DNA from: Candidatus Sulfuritelmatomonas gaucii
GTDB taxonomy: Bacteria > Acidobacteriota > Terriglobia > Terriglobales > Acidobacteriaceae
DNA length: 50,761 nt
Reading direction: 5' to 3'
Assembly: GCA_900290245.1 (NCBI GenBank)
Contig: OKRB01000098.1
Span: 63,492-114,252, forward strand
Shown here: one piece after another, positions 8,475 through 17,309 of the stretch
Position numbering within the stretch: position 1 is the first letter of the stretch
Layout: each line of letters begins with the position of its first letter
Made by a program: the position numbers and the translations under genes
Notes under the pieces: model-generated
The model's input: the letters and a program-made list of their open reading frames with translations, nothing else
Told to the model about the DNA's origin: nothing
The model's database searches: none

Positions 8475-9200
8475 TTAATTTCCGTTTTTAACCTGCAGTT
8501 GGTACTCGCTGTAATCGATCGTGACCACATTGCGCCCAAACAGAAAGCTGTTTGACTCAGCGCGCGCGTGCATAGCCATTGAGAATCCGCTCACGTTGGC
8601 ATACTGCCGCATCATGTGCGTGGTTCCCGAAAAAGCCGAGGGGTTCTCCGAAGCAACTCCGTCGATCTTGACCAGCGTGCCATCGCGCGCGTCCACCCAC
8701 ATGGTTCCGTCGATCAGGTTAGACGCCTTCGCTTTCGGAGTGACGGCAAATACGTAGCAGTCTCGCCCGTTCAGCTTCTCCACGCCGCCGGGCTTCAATT
8801 TCATATCGTAATTCGTCGATGTGAACCAGGATCTCTCTATGTTCCCCGGTATGTTGATCGTCTTCTCGTTGTCGAGCAGCGACTTCAACCCAAACCGGAT
8901 CAGGATTCCCGATCCGCTCTGCGACAGCGTGGTGTAGGTCTTGCCTGCGCCTTTTTTATAGGTGTCGAGCACGGTCATTTCCGCCGCGGGATGGGTTTCA
9001 TCGCCGCCGCGGTAGACGGCGTAATGCTCAACGGCAGTGAAGCCGAGAATGTTGTTGAACCGGGCTGCAACCGCGGCGTCAACCTGGCGGATGACTGCCG
9101 CTCCGTCTGGTTCCTGTCCCGCCGTCGTCGTGCCCAATAGGACTGCTATCGCGATTCCCGCAATCGCCCGTATCGCGCCCGATAGCTTGAGGTCCCTCAC
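8475..9200 (-). CDS. Secreted protein with a LolA-like/outer-membrane-lipoprotein-sorting fold (hypothetical)
   Basis: The 241-residue product begins with a signal peptide (AIRAIAGIAIAVLLGTTTAG) and continues as a beta-rich soluble domain. Segments such as LKPGGVEKLNGRDCYVFAV and GTMWVDARDGTLVKIDG resemble LolA/LolB-like and 'outer membrane lipoprotein-sorting' proteins, which bind lipids in a half-barrel; this is a resemblance by pattern only. The start is a GTG at 9200 with GAGAGGA about 9 bases upstream. The gene is divergent from hypF and downstream of no obvious partner, so a role in hydrogenase function is not suggested. Many Acidobacteriota carry paralogues of this kind with unknown roles. 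Confidence 0.65.
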   Translation of the reverse strand: MRDLKLSGAIRAIAGIAIAVLLGTTTAGQEPDGAAVIRQVDAAVAARFNNILGFTAVEHYAVYRGGDETHPAAEMTVLDTYKKGAGKTYTTLSQSGSGILIRFGLKSLLDNEKTINIPGNIERSWFTSTNYDMKLKPGGVEKLNGRDCYVFAVTPKAKASNLIDGTMWVDARDGTLVKIDGVASENPSAFSGTTHMMRQYANVSGFSMAMHARAESNSFLFGRNVVTIDYSEYQLQVKNGN

Positions 9201-9313
9201 GTCTGTTCCGTCCTCTCTTTGAGATTATGCGACCGGCCTCCTGGTGTGTGGCGCCGGGCCTGAGCGGAAGAAAGGAAAAGTAAGCGACGCAATCGAAGAA
9301 CCCGCTGACGCCC

Positions 9314-11749
9314 ATGCGCTATCCTGGTCTCCGGTGCTCCGACCCGAATCCCATGCTGGAACCTGAACCAAAACGGCAACCATACCAAGAGCCGCGAGCG
9401 GTAGTGCGCCAGGTGCTCACGGTGCGCGGCGTGGTGCAGGGTGTAGGCTTCCGCCCATTCGTTTACCGGCTCGCATCAGAAGAGGGACTCGCCGGCTCCA
9501 TCGGCAACGATACCGGCGGCGTCACCATCGAGATCGAGGGCCCTGCCGTCCGTGTTGAAGTTTTTCTCGTGCGCTTGCGCGCCGAAGCCCCACCGCTCTC
9601 GCGCATCGATAGCGTGACCCATCGCGACGTTCCCCCAAGACAAGAGAGGGAATTTCGCATCGTCTTGAGTGATTCGAGCGGCCACGTCGCCACCGGCATT
9701 CCTGCCGACGCGGCCACCTGCGCCGACTGCCTGCGCGAGCTGCTTGATCCCAATGACCGTCGCTACCGCTATCCGTTTCTCAACTGCACCAACTGCGGCC
9801 CGCGCTTCACCATCACGCGCCGCATCCCCTACGATCGCCCGCAAACCTCCATGGCGCGCTTCAAAATGTGCGCGGCCTGCCAGGCTGAATACGACGACCC
9901 CGCCAACCGCCGCTTTCACGCGCAGCCCAACGCCTGCGCCGTCTGCGGCCCGCATGTCTGGCTCGTCGCGCCTGATGGAACTGAGATTCCATCCGCCGAT
10001 GCCGTGGCCGCAACGATCGATTGCCTGATGGCCGGCGAAATCATCGTCACCAAAGGCATCGGCGGATTCCACCTCGCCGTCGACGCCACGAGCCAGTCCG
10101 CCGTGGTGCGCCTGCGCGAGCGCAAGCACCGCTACGGCAAGCCGCTCGCCATCATGGTCCGCGATCTCAATGCAGCGCGCGCCCTCTGCGAACTCACGCC
10201 GGAAGAGGAATCTCTCATCCTCACTAACCCGCGGCCCATCGTCCTCGCGCGCGCGCGCCCTGGCTGCGGAATCGCGGATGCCGTCGCGCCAGGCATTCCC
10301 TGGCTCGGTATCTATCTGCCCTACGCGCCGTTGCAGCATCTGCTCTTTGCTGATCCTCGAGTTAAGGCGCTCGTCATGACCAGCGGCAACTTGAGCGAAG
10401 AGCCCATCGCCATCGACAACGACGAAGCTCTCGCCCGCCTCGGCCAGATCGCCGACGCCTTCCTCATGCACGACCGCGAGATCCTGCAGCGCTGCGACGA
10501 CTCCGTAATGGCCCTCGTCGATGGCGCGCCGCAACTCATCCGCCGCGCTCGCGGCTTCGTTCCGCTCGCCGTTCCGCTTCCATTTGACGCTCCGCCGCTG
10601 CTCGCCGTCGGAGGCCATCTCAAGAATGTCTTCGCCCTCGCCCGCGGCCGCTTCGTCTACCAGAGCCAGCATCTCGGCGACCTCGAAAACATCACCGGTC
10701 TCGATTTCTTTCGCGAATCGCTCGCTCACCTCATGCACACCTTCGAAATTGAGCCGCAGACCGTGGTCCACGATCTGCATCCCGGCTACTTGTCTACTTC
10801 GTGGGCAAAGGAGTGGGCCGCCGAGCGCCGTTTGCCACTGATCGCAGTGCAGCATCACCACGCGCACATCGCTGCCTGCATGGCCGAGCATTCGCTCACC
10901 GATCCAGTTATCGGTCTCTCACTCGACGGCACCGGCTACGGGACCGACGGCCACATCTGGGGCGGGGAAGTGCTTATCTGCCGGCTCAACGGTGCGAATA
11001 TTGCCGGCCCGAGTCCGGCCAGTTTTGACCGCTTCGCGCATCTCGACTACGTCCCCATGCCCGGCGGTGAGGCCGCGATTCGCGAGCCGTGGCGCATGGC
11101 GCTGGGGCACCTCCAGGCAGCCGGATTTGACGTCGATTCGCCCGACCTGCTGGCTCTCCTGGGCGCGAAACCGCAGGAAGTGCATGTGTTGCGGCGGATG
11201 ATCGAACGTGGGGTGAATACTCCGCTCACTTCCAGCTTGGGACGTCTATTTGACGCTGTCGCCGCTGTCGTACTCCAGCGTGGCACCGTTGATTACGAGG
11301 CCCAGGCCGCGATTGAACTGGAAGGGCTCGCAGTGGACGAGCCTTATGACGAGCCATCTGCGCTCGTTTCGGGCTACCCGCTTGGAATGTTCGACGGAGA
11401 CTGGAGGACGCGGAAGCCATTCAGGATTACTGCTGTCCCTCTGTGGCAAGAATTGTTGGCAGACCTTCGTGCCGAAGCCTCAAAGGAGCACATCGCCGCT
11501 CGCTTTCATGCCGGTGTCGCCGCCGCGTTCATCCGCGCTGCAACTTCAGCCCGCGCCGTCACGGGCATTCAGCAGGTAACGCTCTCCGGCGGCTGCATGC
11601 ACAACCGCCGCCTCGCTCGCCTGCTTCGCGCAGGCCTCGAAGCGGATGGCTTTCAGGTTTTTCAGCACCGCCAGGTCAGCCCAGGCGATGGCGGGCTGAG
11701 TTATGGGCAAGCGGTCGTAGCGGCAGCCATCCTGGCCAAATCGGGCTGA
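9314..11749 (+). CDS. hypF: Carbamoyltransferase HypF (hydrogenase maturation)
   Basis: HypF converts carbamoyl phosphate to a carbamoyl-adenylate and transfers it to HypE, where it becomes the CN ligand of the NiFe site. All modules are present: an acylphosphatase domain from about residue 32 (VRGVVQGVGFRPFVYRLA), two Cys4 zinc fingers (CADC...CTNC and CAAC...CAVC, about 135-220), a YrdC-type ATP-binding domain, and a Kae1-like C-terminal domain with the metal-binding HHHAHIAACMAEH. The 811 residues include a 30-residue lead; ATG 9353 would give a shorter protein, and neither start has a clear ribosome binding site. It serves the hox hydrogenase encoded nearby, although hypA-E are not in the window. 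Confidence 0.95.
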   Translation: MRYPGLRCSDPNPMLEPEPKRQPYQEPRAVVRQVLTVRGVVQGVGFRPFVYRLASEEGLAGSIGNDTGGVTIEIEGPAVRVEVFLVRLRAEAPPLSRIDSVTHRDVPPRQEREFRIVLSDSSGHVATGIPADAATCADCLRELLDPNDRRYRYPFLNCTNCGPRFTITRRIPYDRPQTSMARFKMCAACQAEYDDPANRRFHAQPNACAVCGPHVWLVAPDGTEIPSADAVAATIDCLMAGEIIVTKGIGGFHLAVDATSQSAVVRLRERKHRYGKPLAIMVRDLNAARALCELTPEEESLILTNPRPIVLARARPGCGIADAVAPGIPWLGIYLPYAPLQHLLFADPRVKALVMTSGNLSEEPIAIDNDEALARLGQIADAFLMHDREILQRCDDSVMALVDGAPQLIRRARGFVPLAVPLPFDAPPLLAVGGHLKNVFALARGRFVYQSQHLGDLENITGLDFFRESLAHLMHTFEIEPQTVVHDLHPGYLSTSWAKEWAAERRLPLIAVQHHHAHIAACMAEHSLTDPVIGLSLDGTGYGTDGHIWGGEVLICRLNGANIAGPSPASFDRFAHLDYVPMPGGEAAIREPWRMALGHLQAAGFDVDSPDLLALLGAKPQEVHVLRRMIERGVNTPLTSSLGRLFDAVAAVVLQRGTVDYEAQAAIELEGLAVDEPYDEPSALVSGYPLGMFDGDWRTRKPFRITAVPLWQELLADLRAEASKEHIAARFHAGVAAAFIRAATSARAVTGIQQVTLSGGCMHNRRLARLLRAGLEADGFQVFQHRQVSPGDGGLSYGQAVVAAAILAKSG

Positions 11750-11824
11750 ATTTTTCGAAATCCCGACGGCCATACCGTTGACGCACGTTCGCACGCTGAC
11801 ATTAAAGCGAAGGAGTTAATAACA

Positions 11825-13642
11825 ATGCAGAGAAGGGAATTTTGCAAGTTGATTGCGGCAACCGCGGCAGCCAATGCGATTCCGGCGACGGCGCAATCCG
11901 GCGCGCCAGGCACACCAGACACACCAGCGCAAACGCTCACCGGCTTCAATTCACTCCGTCAGTCCTACGACGAATTCTGCGCCACGCCGCAAGCCGCCCG
12001 CATTTTTTACGCTCTCGACGACGGCAAAATCATCGAGCAAAAGCTCGATGAAGCAAGCTGGAAGCCCACCGCCTGGGGTTCGCCGCCGGAGCTGCCCATC
12101 CCCGGCGGCTCCTGGGATGGCGTGCCGATGAATGCGCCCGTTTCGGGCCTCGAAGGCGACGGCCCCTACAAGCCAACGTGGGATTCGCTGCTGCGATATG
12201 AAGCGCCCGAGTGGTATCGCGACGCCAAGTTCGGCATCTGGGCGCACTGGAGTCCGCAGTGCGTTCCCGAAGACGGCGACTGGTATGCGCGCAAGATGTA
12301 TATCGAGAACGATCCGCAATACAAATTCCATTTGGAGCACTACGGCCCGCCCTCGCGTTTCGGGTACAAGGATCTCTGCGCGCAATGGACGCTGCTCAAC
12401 TGGGATCCCGATGCGCTCATCCAGCGCTACAAGGACGCCGGTGCGCGCCTCTTCATTACGCTCGCCAATCATCACGACGGTTTCGACGCGTGGAATTCAA
12501 AGCATCAACCGTGGAACGCAGCCGCCATCGGCCCGCATCGTGACGTGGTTGGCACGTGGGCCGCGGCGGCTCGCAAGCAGGGCCTGCGCCTCGGCGTCAC
12601 AGTGCACCAGGCGCGCAACTGGTGGTGGTTCCAAACCTCTCATGATGCCGACAAAACGGGCCCGCTCGCCGGCGTGCCCTACGACGGCCGCATGACCGCG
12701 GCCGACGGCAAAGGCGAGTGGTGGCAAGGGCTCGACCCGCAGCGGCTCTACGGCGTCAGGCATCCCTTCGATGCATTACCTGATCCCTCCTACGTGAAGA
12801 ACTTCTACGACCGCACGCGCGATCTGATCGACCAGCACGATCCCGACCTGCTCTACTTCGACAATCCATTGTTCCCGCTCGGCTGGGGTGGCATGAACAT
12901 CGGCGCGTACTTTTACAATCACAACCTGGTGACGCACGGCGGCAGGCTCGAAGGCGTCATCAACATCAAGAACGTGCCCGATCGGCTCGCCAAATCCGTG
13001 GTCGCAGACTACGAGCGCGGCCTCACCAGCGGGATCGTGCCGTATGCGTGGCAATCCGAAACCTGCATCGGCGAGTGGCACTATCAGCGCGGCCTCTATG
13101 AGAAGCCCGGAGAATTCGGCGGCTATCTTCCTCCGCGCGACGTGCTCCACTGGCTCGTCGACACGGTCAGCAAAAACGGCACCTTTATCCTCAACATCCC
13201 CGGAATGCCTGACGGCACCATCGACAGCAAGGAGATCGCAGTCCTCGACCAGATCGCCGCGTGGATGAAGATCAATGGCGAAGCAATCTATGAAACGCGC
13301 CCGTGGAAGGTCTACGGCGAAGGCCCAAACGCGGTCGAGGCCGGATCGTTCAAGGGGAAAAGCATCAGCAGCCTTGGACCGAAAGACATTCGCTTCACGC
13401 GCAACAAGGCCGGCACCGTGATCTTCGCCATCTTTCTCGGTTGGCCCGAAGGCGAAGCTGCGATCACCTCGCTTGGCTCAGCCGCAGGCACGCAGCCGGG
13501 AAAGATCGAGCATGTTGCGCTCGTGGGTACCGATGCGCCGGTCAAATGGAAGCAGACGCCCGAAGCCCTGCGGGTCACGCTCCCCGCTCAGCCCGGCCCC
13601 GCCAGCCAGTATGGCGCGTCCCTCAAAATCTCGCTCGGGTAG
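11825..13642 (+). CDS. Alpha-L-fucosidase, glycoside hydrolase family 29 (Tat-exported)
   Basis: This 605-residue enzyme should release terminal alpha-L-fucose from glycans outside the cytoplasm. The N-terminus MQRREFCKL followed by an Ala-rich stretch is a twin-arginine type signal. GH29 features follow in order: EWYRDAKFGIWAHWSPQ (about 130), the conserved ARLFITLANHHDGFDAW segment (about 210-225), and LLYFDNPLFP (about 345), where the Asp is the expected nucleophile. The C-terminal third forms the usual beta-sandwich (VSKNGTFILNIPGMPDGTI). AAGGAG lies 9 bases before the ATG. It stands alone after hypF, with no transporter or other fucose gene beside it. Substrate is inferred from family only. 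Confidence 0.88.
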   Translation: MQRREFCKLIAATAAANAIPATAQSGAPGTPDTPAQTLTGFNSLRQSYDEFCATPQAARIFYALDDGKIIEQKLDEASWKPTAWGSPPELPIPGGSWDGVPMNAPVSGLEGDGPYKPTWDSLLRYEAPEWYRDAKFGIWAHWSPQCVPEDGDWYARKMYIENDPQYKFHLEHYGPPSRFGYKDLCAQWTLLNWDPDALIQRYKDAGARLFITLANHHDGFDAWNSKHQPWNAAAIGPHRDVVGTWAAAARKQGLRLGVTVHQARNWWWFQTSHDADKTGPLAGVPYDGRMTAADGKGEWWQGLDPQRLYGVRHPFDALPDPSYVKNFYDRTRDLIDQHDPDLLYFDNPLFPLGWGGMNIGAYFYNHNLVTHGGRLEGVINIKNVPDRLAKSVVADYERGLTSGIVPYAWQSETCIGEWHYQRGLYEKPGEFGGYLPPRDVLHWLVDTVSKNGTFILNIPGMPDGTIDSKEIAVLDQIAAWMKINGEAIYETRPWKVYGEGPNAVEAGSFKGKSISSLGPKDIRFTRNKAGTVIFAIFLGWPEGEAAITSLGSAAGTQPGKIEHVALVGTDAPVKWKQTPEALRVTLPAQPGPASQYGASLKISLG

Positions 13643-13744
13643 GAAAAACGATCATTTGCCGGGCACCGAGCCGCAGTTGATAGCTGTCCGCAGCACCGCA
13701 TGCTCACCGCTGGCTTGATGAAAGAGATGATGGAGAAGAACAGA

Positions 13745-14158
13745 ATGACCGTGCGCCGAATCCTCCAATTGTCTCTCGTGTTTCTCGCGGGCCTGCTGAG
13801 TTGCGCGGTCATGTTCTTCGGAATCTACTCGGCCATGGCCGTCGATGTTCACTTCAATCCGCTGCTTTCGATCCTCTACTGCGCACTGCCCATCCTCAGC
13901 CTCCCGGTATTTCTTCTCACGTTCGTATTCCGCAAGCTCGCCGCGCTCCAGGCAATTCTCGCCTTCGCCTATCTTGCCGTCTATTCAGCTTTAAATTGGA
14001 GAACCTGCTCATCGCTCGGTGACTGCGGCAGCGTTGCCGACACGTTCCTTCTTACATGCCGGACGCACTCTGTGTTGGCGTTCTTTGCGGCTGCAATCTT
14101 CAGCATTGCTGCACTTGTTGCGGATAAGCAAACATCGTTCCGGATCAGCCCGAAATAA
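13745..14158 (+). CDS. Small multi-pass membrane protein (hypothetical)
   Basis: The product has about four hydrophobic helices: LSLVFLAGLLSCAVMFFGIY, LLSILYCALPILSLPVFLL, a weaker pair around LQAILAFAYLAVYSALNW, and HSVLAFFAAAIFSIAALVA. Its C-terminus is short and polar. The frame opens at 13700, and ATGs at 13718 and 13745 are also possible; MTVRRILQL at 13745 gives a conventional positive-inside N-terminus and 137 residues. No family is recognised. It follows the fucosidase after about 100 bp and may be independent. Confidence 0.55.
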   Translation: MTVRRILQLSLVFLAGLLSCAVMFFGIYSAMAVDVHFNPLLSILYCALPILSLPVFLLTFVFRKLAALQAILAFAYLAVYSALNWRTCSSLGDCGSVADTFLLTCRTHSVLAFFAAAIFSIAALVADKQTSFRISPK

Positions 14159-14253
14159 GAGCAGTGGGAATCGCCGCAGTGCCCCCGCTCGCGTCGGATA
14201 ATAGCGATCCCGGACCGCAGCATCTGCGTTGTTTGTCCATCTCGTCCGCGTGA

Positions 14254-16557
14254 CTATTGCTTTTCAGCGTAGTACCCGCGGCGCGCTTGCGGGCTTAGTT
14301 TCTCCCGCGTATTCAACTTCACCGTAAGCGGATGAAAACTTCCATCCAACTTCAGGCCCTCGGGCTTGAAACCGAGCAAGTAAGTGTATTCGGGCGGCGC
14401 CGCCAGGCGTTGGAGCCCGCCATACAGGTCATTTGTGTCTCGGACAAACGCGCCGCCGGTTCCATCCGCCAGCTCCTGCAGCACGCTGTCTGACGCCGCA
14501 GCCTCCTGGCGCGCGAGCTCCGTCTTGATCCTGAATGCCGATGGATCAGCGGACCGGCGATCGCCCGCGGCCGAAGGGAACACGACGTACACGCCGCGGG
14601 CATCGATGGCACTTACGCTGACCCCTTCCCGGATGGCCTGATCAACCACATCGCTTTCGTTGATCAGGAGATCGGTGGCGAGAACAAAGCCGGGTGAAAC
14701 CAGAATGATGCTCTTCCTGCCCGGCTTTTGAGCGAGCCAACGGGCGACATCCCTGATTGCGAGCAAGGTCCCGCGACTTTCGCGCTTCCCCGCGTCTTCA
14801 ACCCTTCTCGCGGCATTGATCGCGATGGTTTGCGCGAACTTCGTCGCACTGGGATCACCATTCATGCACGCCATGACATCCGCAAACGCGGCCTGCAGCG
14901 GTGGATTGTTCGCCAGGTCGAGAGCATAGACATTGAGCATCTGGTCGGCCTGGTAGTAGCTGACATCGGGACAATCGTGCTCTGACGGCCCGCCTAGAGG
15001 TTGTGCGCGCAGTTGCAGCAGCGCGTCATGCAATTTGGCTTTGTCGCTGGTGAATGCAAGCTGGACCAATCCTGAGGTGCCGAGGATCGCTGCTTGCTCC
15101 ATCGGTTGCAACGTATCCACTTGGCGTGCGGCTGCATCCCGCGCCCTGGCGAGGTCGTCGAAATCGAGGTGCACGTCATCGAAAAGGTACACAACGTAGT
15201 TGGTGGGCGAGATGCGAGTTGCCGGCTTATCTTGAGCTGTGTCCGGTACGCTTCCGGGCATCTCCTTCTGCGCAGGCGGCTCGCCGCTCGACTCGATGGT
15301 GAAGCTTGTAATCGCTTGCCGCTTGCCTTTATCGAATAGCTGGAAGTCGTCCTGGGTAAGATTTCCCACCGCCCGGCCACTACGATCCCTGACCACTACG
15401 GGGACCAGGACCAGATCAACCCGCAATTGCATGCGACCGGTTGCCTCGCGGACATTAGCGACAAGAGGCTCAGTCGGCGCCATCTTCACGACAGGTGGCG
15501 GCTGAGGCGCGCTCGCAGTGATTGTCTCGGCTAGCGGCGTTGTGGCGGCGGCGGCGGTGGGCGTCGCTTCCTTTGCAATGATTTCCCCAGTGCCGGCTTC
15601 CGCCACGGGACCTTGCGCGATTGGCTGTTCTGCTGGAGACAGTAACGGCGGGGAGGTTTGCTTTTCAACCGGCGCCGGCAAATCGCTCGACGCTTTCGTC
15701 CTCTCATCGGGAACAGGTTCGTCGGCAAAACTCCCATATCGAATGGTCAACTCTGTCACGAACTTCCGGTAAGCCTTGAAATCGATTTTGTTGACAAATA
15801 AAAGGCCAGCTTCCTGCACCCTGACTTCAGAATGAAATGGCAAATTGTAATTCTTGTCTGCAATTTCGATTGCCTTGTAGTCCACGACCGTCTCGGCGCT
15901 TTCAATGGGGAAGCTGTAGGGAAGGCTGAGGCGTGTGGTAATCCGCAAGACCTCCTTGGTCTCCGAATCCACAAAGATGTTCCCTGCATAGGCGGCAATT
16001 ATTTGCTTCCCTGACCCCTTGTCGAACACGCGGGCACCAGCTTCACGAGGCACCTGAAAGGTGAAGACATAGGCGTGCCGTCCGCGCAGGCTCGTAGCCC
16101 GTCCCCATCCGAAAACTGTTTGCGATTTTGGATCAAAAATATCATTCAACAAGCTGCCAAATTCGCCGGCCGAGATCGCGCCTGCGAAGTCCATGTGTTG
16201 AACTCCCGCCGCCTTCGCGCCATTGATGCCGATTACGTCATAGTGTTCCTGTTGGCTAATGTAGGTTAGCTTCTCCTCGATCTCATCACTTGAAACGACT
16301 GTATTTGGATTGGTGCCCCGGTTCATGCCCGACGGACCGGTACCGGCGTAGTCCTGGGTCATGGACTCGCGACTGGTCATTTGCGTGCAAATAAAGTCCG
16401 GCAGCTTCTTTGTATATGCAAGCGCTTCGGTCCGCACCACCGCCAAAAGACTTTCCTGATCGGCCGATAGTGGCGATTTTGCACTTGAAGCTCCAGGCGA
16501 AACAGTCAGAAAAATCAGTAAGCCTGAAGCAACGAGGAGGGAGTTCTTGACGTTCAC
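14254..16557 (-). CDS. Secreted VWFA-related Acidobacterial domain protein
   Basis: The 767-residue protein has a signal peptide (LLVASGLLIFLTVSPGASS), an N-terminal region of about 250 residues that resembles a LolA-like or otherwise uncharacterised beta domain, an Ala/Pro-rich linker (about 290-370), and a C-terminal von Willebrand factor A-like domain. The segment VVVRDRSGRAVGNLTQDDFQ is the hallmark of the 'VWFA-related Acidobacterial domain' family; VVYLFDDVHLDFDDLARARD supplies the metal-site-like D-x-x-x-x-D pattern, and ends such as YTYLLGFKPEGLKLDGSFH are also typical. The family is abundant in Acidobacteriota and has no established role; adhesion or protein binding is only inferred. 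It provides the strongest taxonomic clue in the window. Confidence 0.85.
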   Translation of the reverse strand: MNVKNSLLVASGLLIFLTVSPGASSAKSPLSADQESLLAVVRTEALAYTKKLPDFICTQMTSRESMTQDYAGTGPSGMNRGTNPNTVVSSDEIEEKLTYISQQEHYDVIGINGAKAAGVQHMDFAGAISAGEFGSLLNDIFDPKSQTVFGWGRATSLRGRHAYVFTFQVPREAGARVFDKGSGKQIIAAYAGNIFVDSETKEVLRITTRLSLPYSFPIESAETVVDYKAIEIADKNYNLPFHSEVRVQEAGLLFVNKIDFKAYRKFVTELTIRYGSFADEPVPDERTKASSDLPAPVEKQTSPPLLSPAEQPIAQGPVAEAGTGEIIAKEATPTAAAATTPLAETITASAPQPPPVVKMAPTEPLVANVREATGRMQLRVDLVLVPVVVRDRSGRAVGNLTQDDFQLFDKGKRQAITSFTIESSGEPPAQKEMPGSVPDTAQDKPATRISPTNYVVYLFDDVHLDFDDLARARDAAARQVDTLQPMEQAAILGTSGLVQLAFTSDKAKLHDALLQLRAQPLGGPSEHDCPDVSYYQADQMLNVYALDLANNPPLQAAFADVMACMNGDPSATKFAQTIAINAARRVEDAGKRESRGTLLAIRDVARWLAQKPGRKSIILVSPGFVLATDLLINESDVVDQAIREGVSVSAIDARGVYVVFPSAAGDRRSADPSAFRIKTELARQEAAASDSVLQELADGTGGAFVRDTNDLYGGLQRLAAPPEYTYLLGFKPEGLKLDGSFHPLTVKLNTREKLSPQARRGYYAEKQ

Positions 16558-16689
16558 GCGTTTACTTACCTTGAAAGTCCCAATCGGACTTTCTGACGCG
16601 TAGCCTGAGCTCGGCCGGAAATCAGCGATTGAAGGGCACGCCTCCCCCTCACCAACTCCTGCTGAGTCTCAATCGATTCTGCTCTAATG

Positions 16690-16785
16690 ATAGCCAGTTT
16701 GCAGGTGACAGTCACGCTAGTCGTCGGCTGTCACCGATCGCTGGTGACTGAACACTGTGATCTGATCACTGCGCACCGCGAACTG
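16690..16785. repeat. Intergenic low-complexity palindromic stretch (GTGACTG/CACTGATC words)
   Basis: The 230-bp gap between the VWFA gene and the arginine genes contains GGTGACAGTCAC, CTGTCACCGATCGCTGGTGACTG and CTGTGATCTGATCACTGCGC, that is, overlapping short palindromes built from the same few words. It lies just beyond the end of the arg operon and could act in transcript termination, although no T-run follows. Confidence 0.4.
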
Positions 16786-16787
16786 TT

Positions 16788-17309
16788 TTACCCCGACAGC
16801 CGCACCAGCTCCTGCGCCTCGTGCCTCGGCCCCAGAATCGACATCCGCGGCAGCCGCCCGCGTACCATGGCCACTTCGTCGCAGCGATGCAGCCGCGGGC
16901 AGCTCTGGCAGTCCTTGAAGATCTTGTCGGGCAATTCCGCTTTGTCCTCCACTGTGCGAAAACCGTACTTGAAAAAGAAATCCGGAATGCGGGTGAAGAG
17001 GCAGACCGATTGAATGCCATGCATCTCGGCCTCTTCAATCAGTGCCTTCAAAATGCCGCCGCCGGCGCCCTGGCCCTTGGCTTCCGGCTTCACCACGATC
17101 GAGCGCACTTCGCAAAGATGCGGCCCGTAGAGGTGCAGCGCGCCGCAGCCGAGAAACACTCCCCCATCGGACTCGGCAAGTGTGAAGTCGCGAATGTTCT
17201 CGCAAACCTCGGCAAACGGCCGCTTGAGCAAGGTGCCGTCGTGCGAGAGCGAGTTCACCAGGTCGTAAATGTTGGAGGCGTCGTGCAATAGTGCCTTACG
17301 CACCTGCAT
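16788..17309 (-). CDS. argA: GNAT acetyltransferase, N-acetylglutamate synthase-like (ArgA)
   Basis: The 173-residue product is a GNAT-fold acetyltransferase with an acetyl-CoA loop VVKPEAKGQGAGGGILKALI near residues 80-100 and an aromatic motif PDFFFKYGFRTVEDKAELP. A cysteine cluster FKDCQSCPRLHRCDEVAM follows. Its place directly after argH, with a 14-bp overlap, argues that it makes N-acetylglutamate, the first arginine intermediate. It matches in size and order the acetyltransferase part of the ArgH(A) fusions of marine gammaproteobacteria. ATG 17309 (MQVRKALLHD) is preferred over an upstream in-frame start at 17366 that would lie well inside argH. The specific substrate is inferred from context. 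Confidence 0.75.
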   Translation of the reverse strand: MQVRKALLHDASNIYDLVNSLSHDGTLLKRPFAEVCENIRDFTLAESDGGVFLGCGALHLYGPHLCEVRSIVVKPEAKGQGAGGGILKALIEEAEMHGIQSVCLFTRIPDFFFKYGFRTVEDKAELPDKIFKDCQSCPRLHRCDEVAMVRGRLPRMSILGPRHEAQELVRLSG

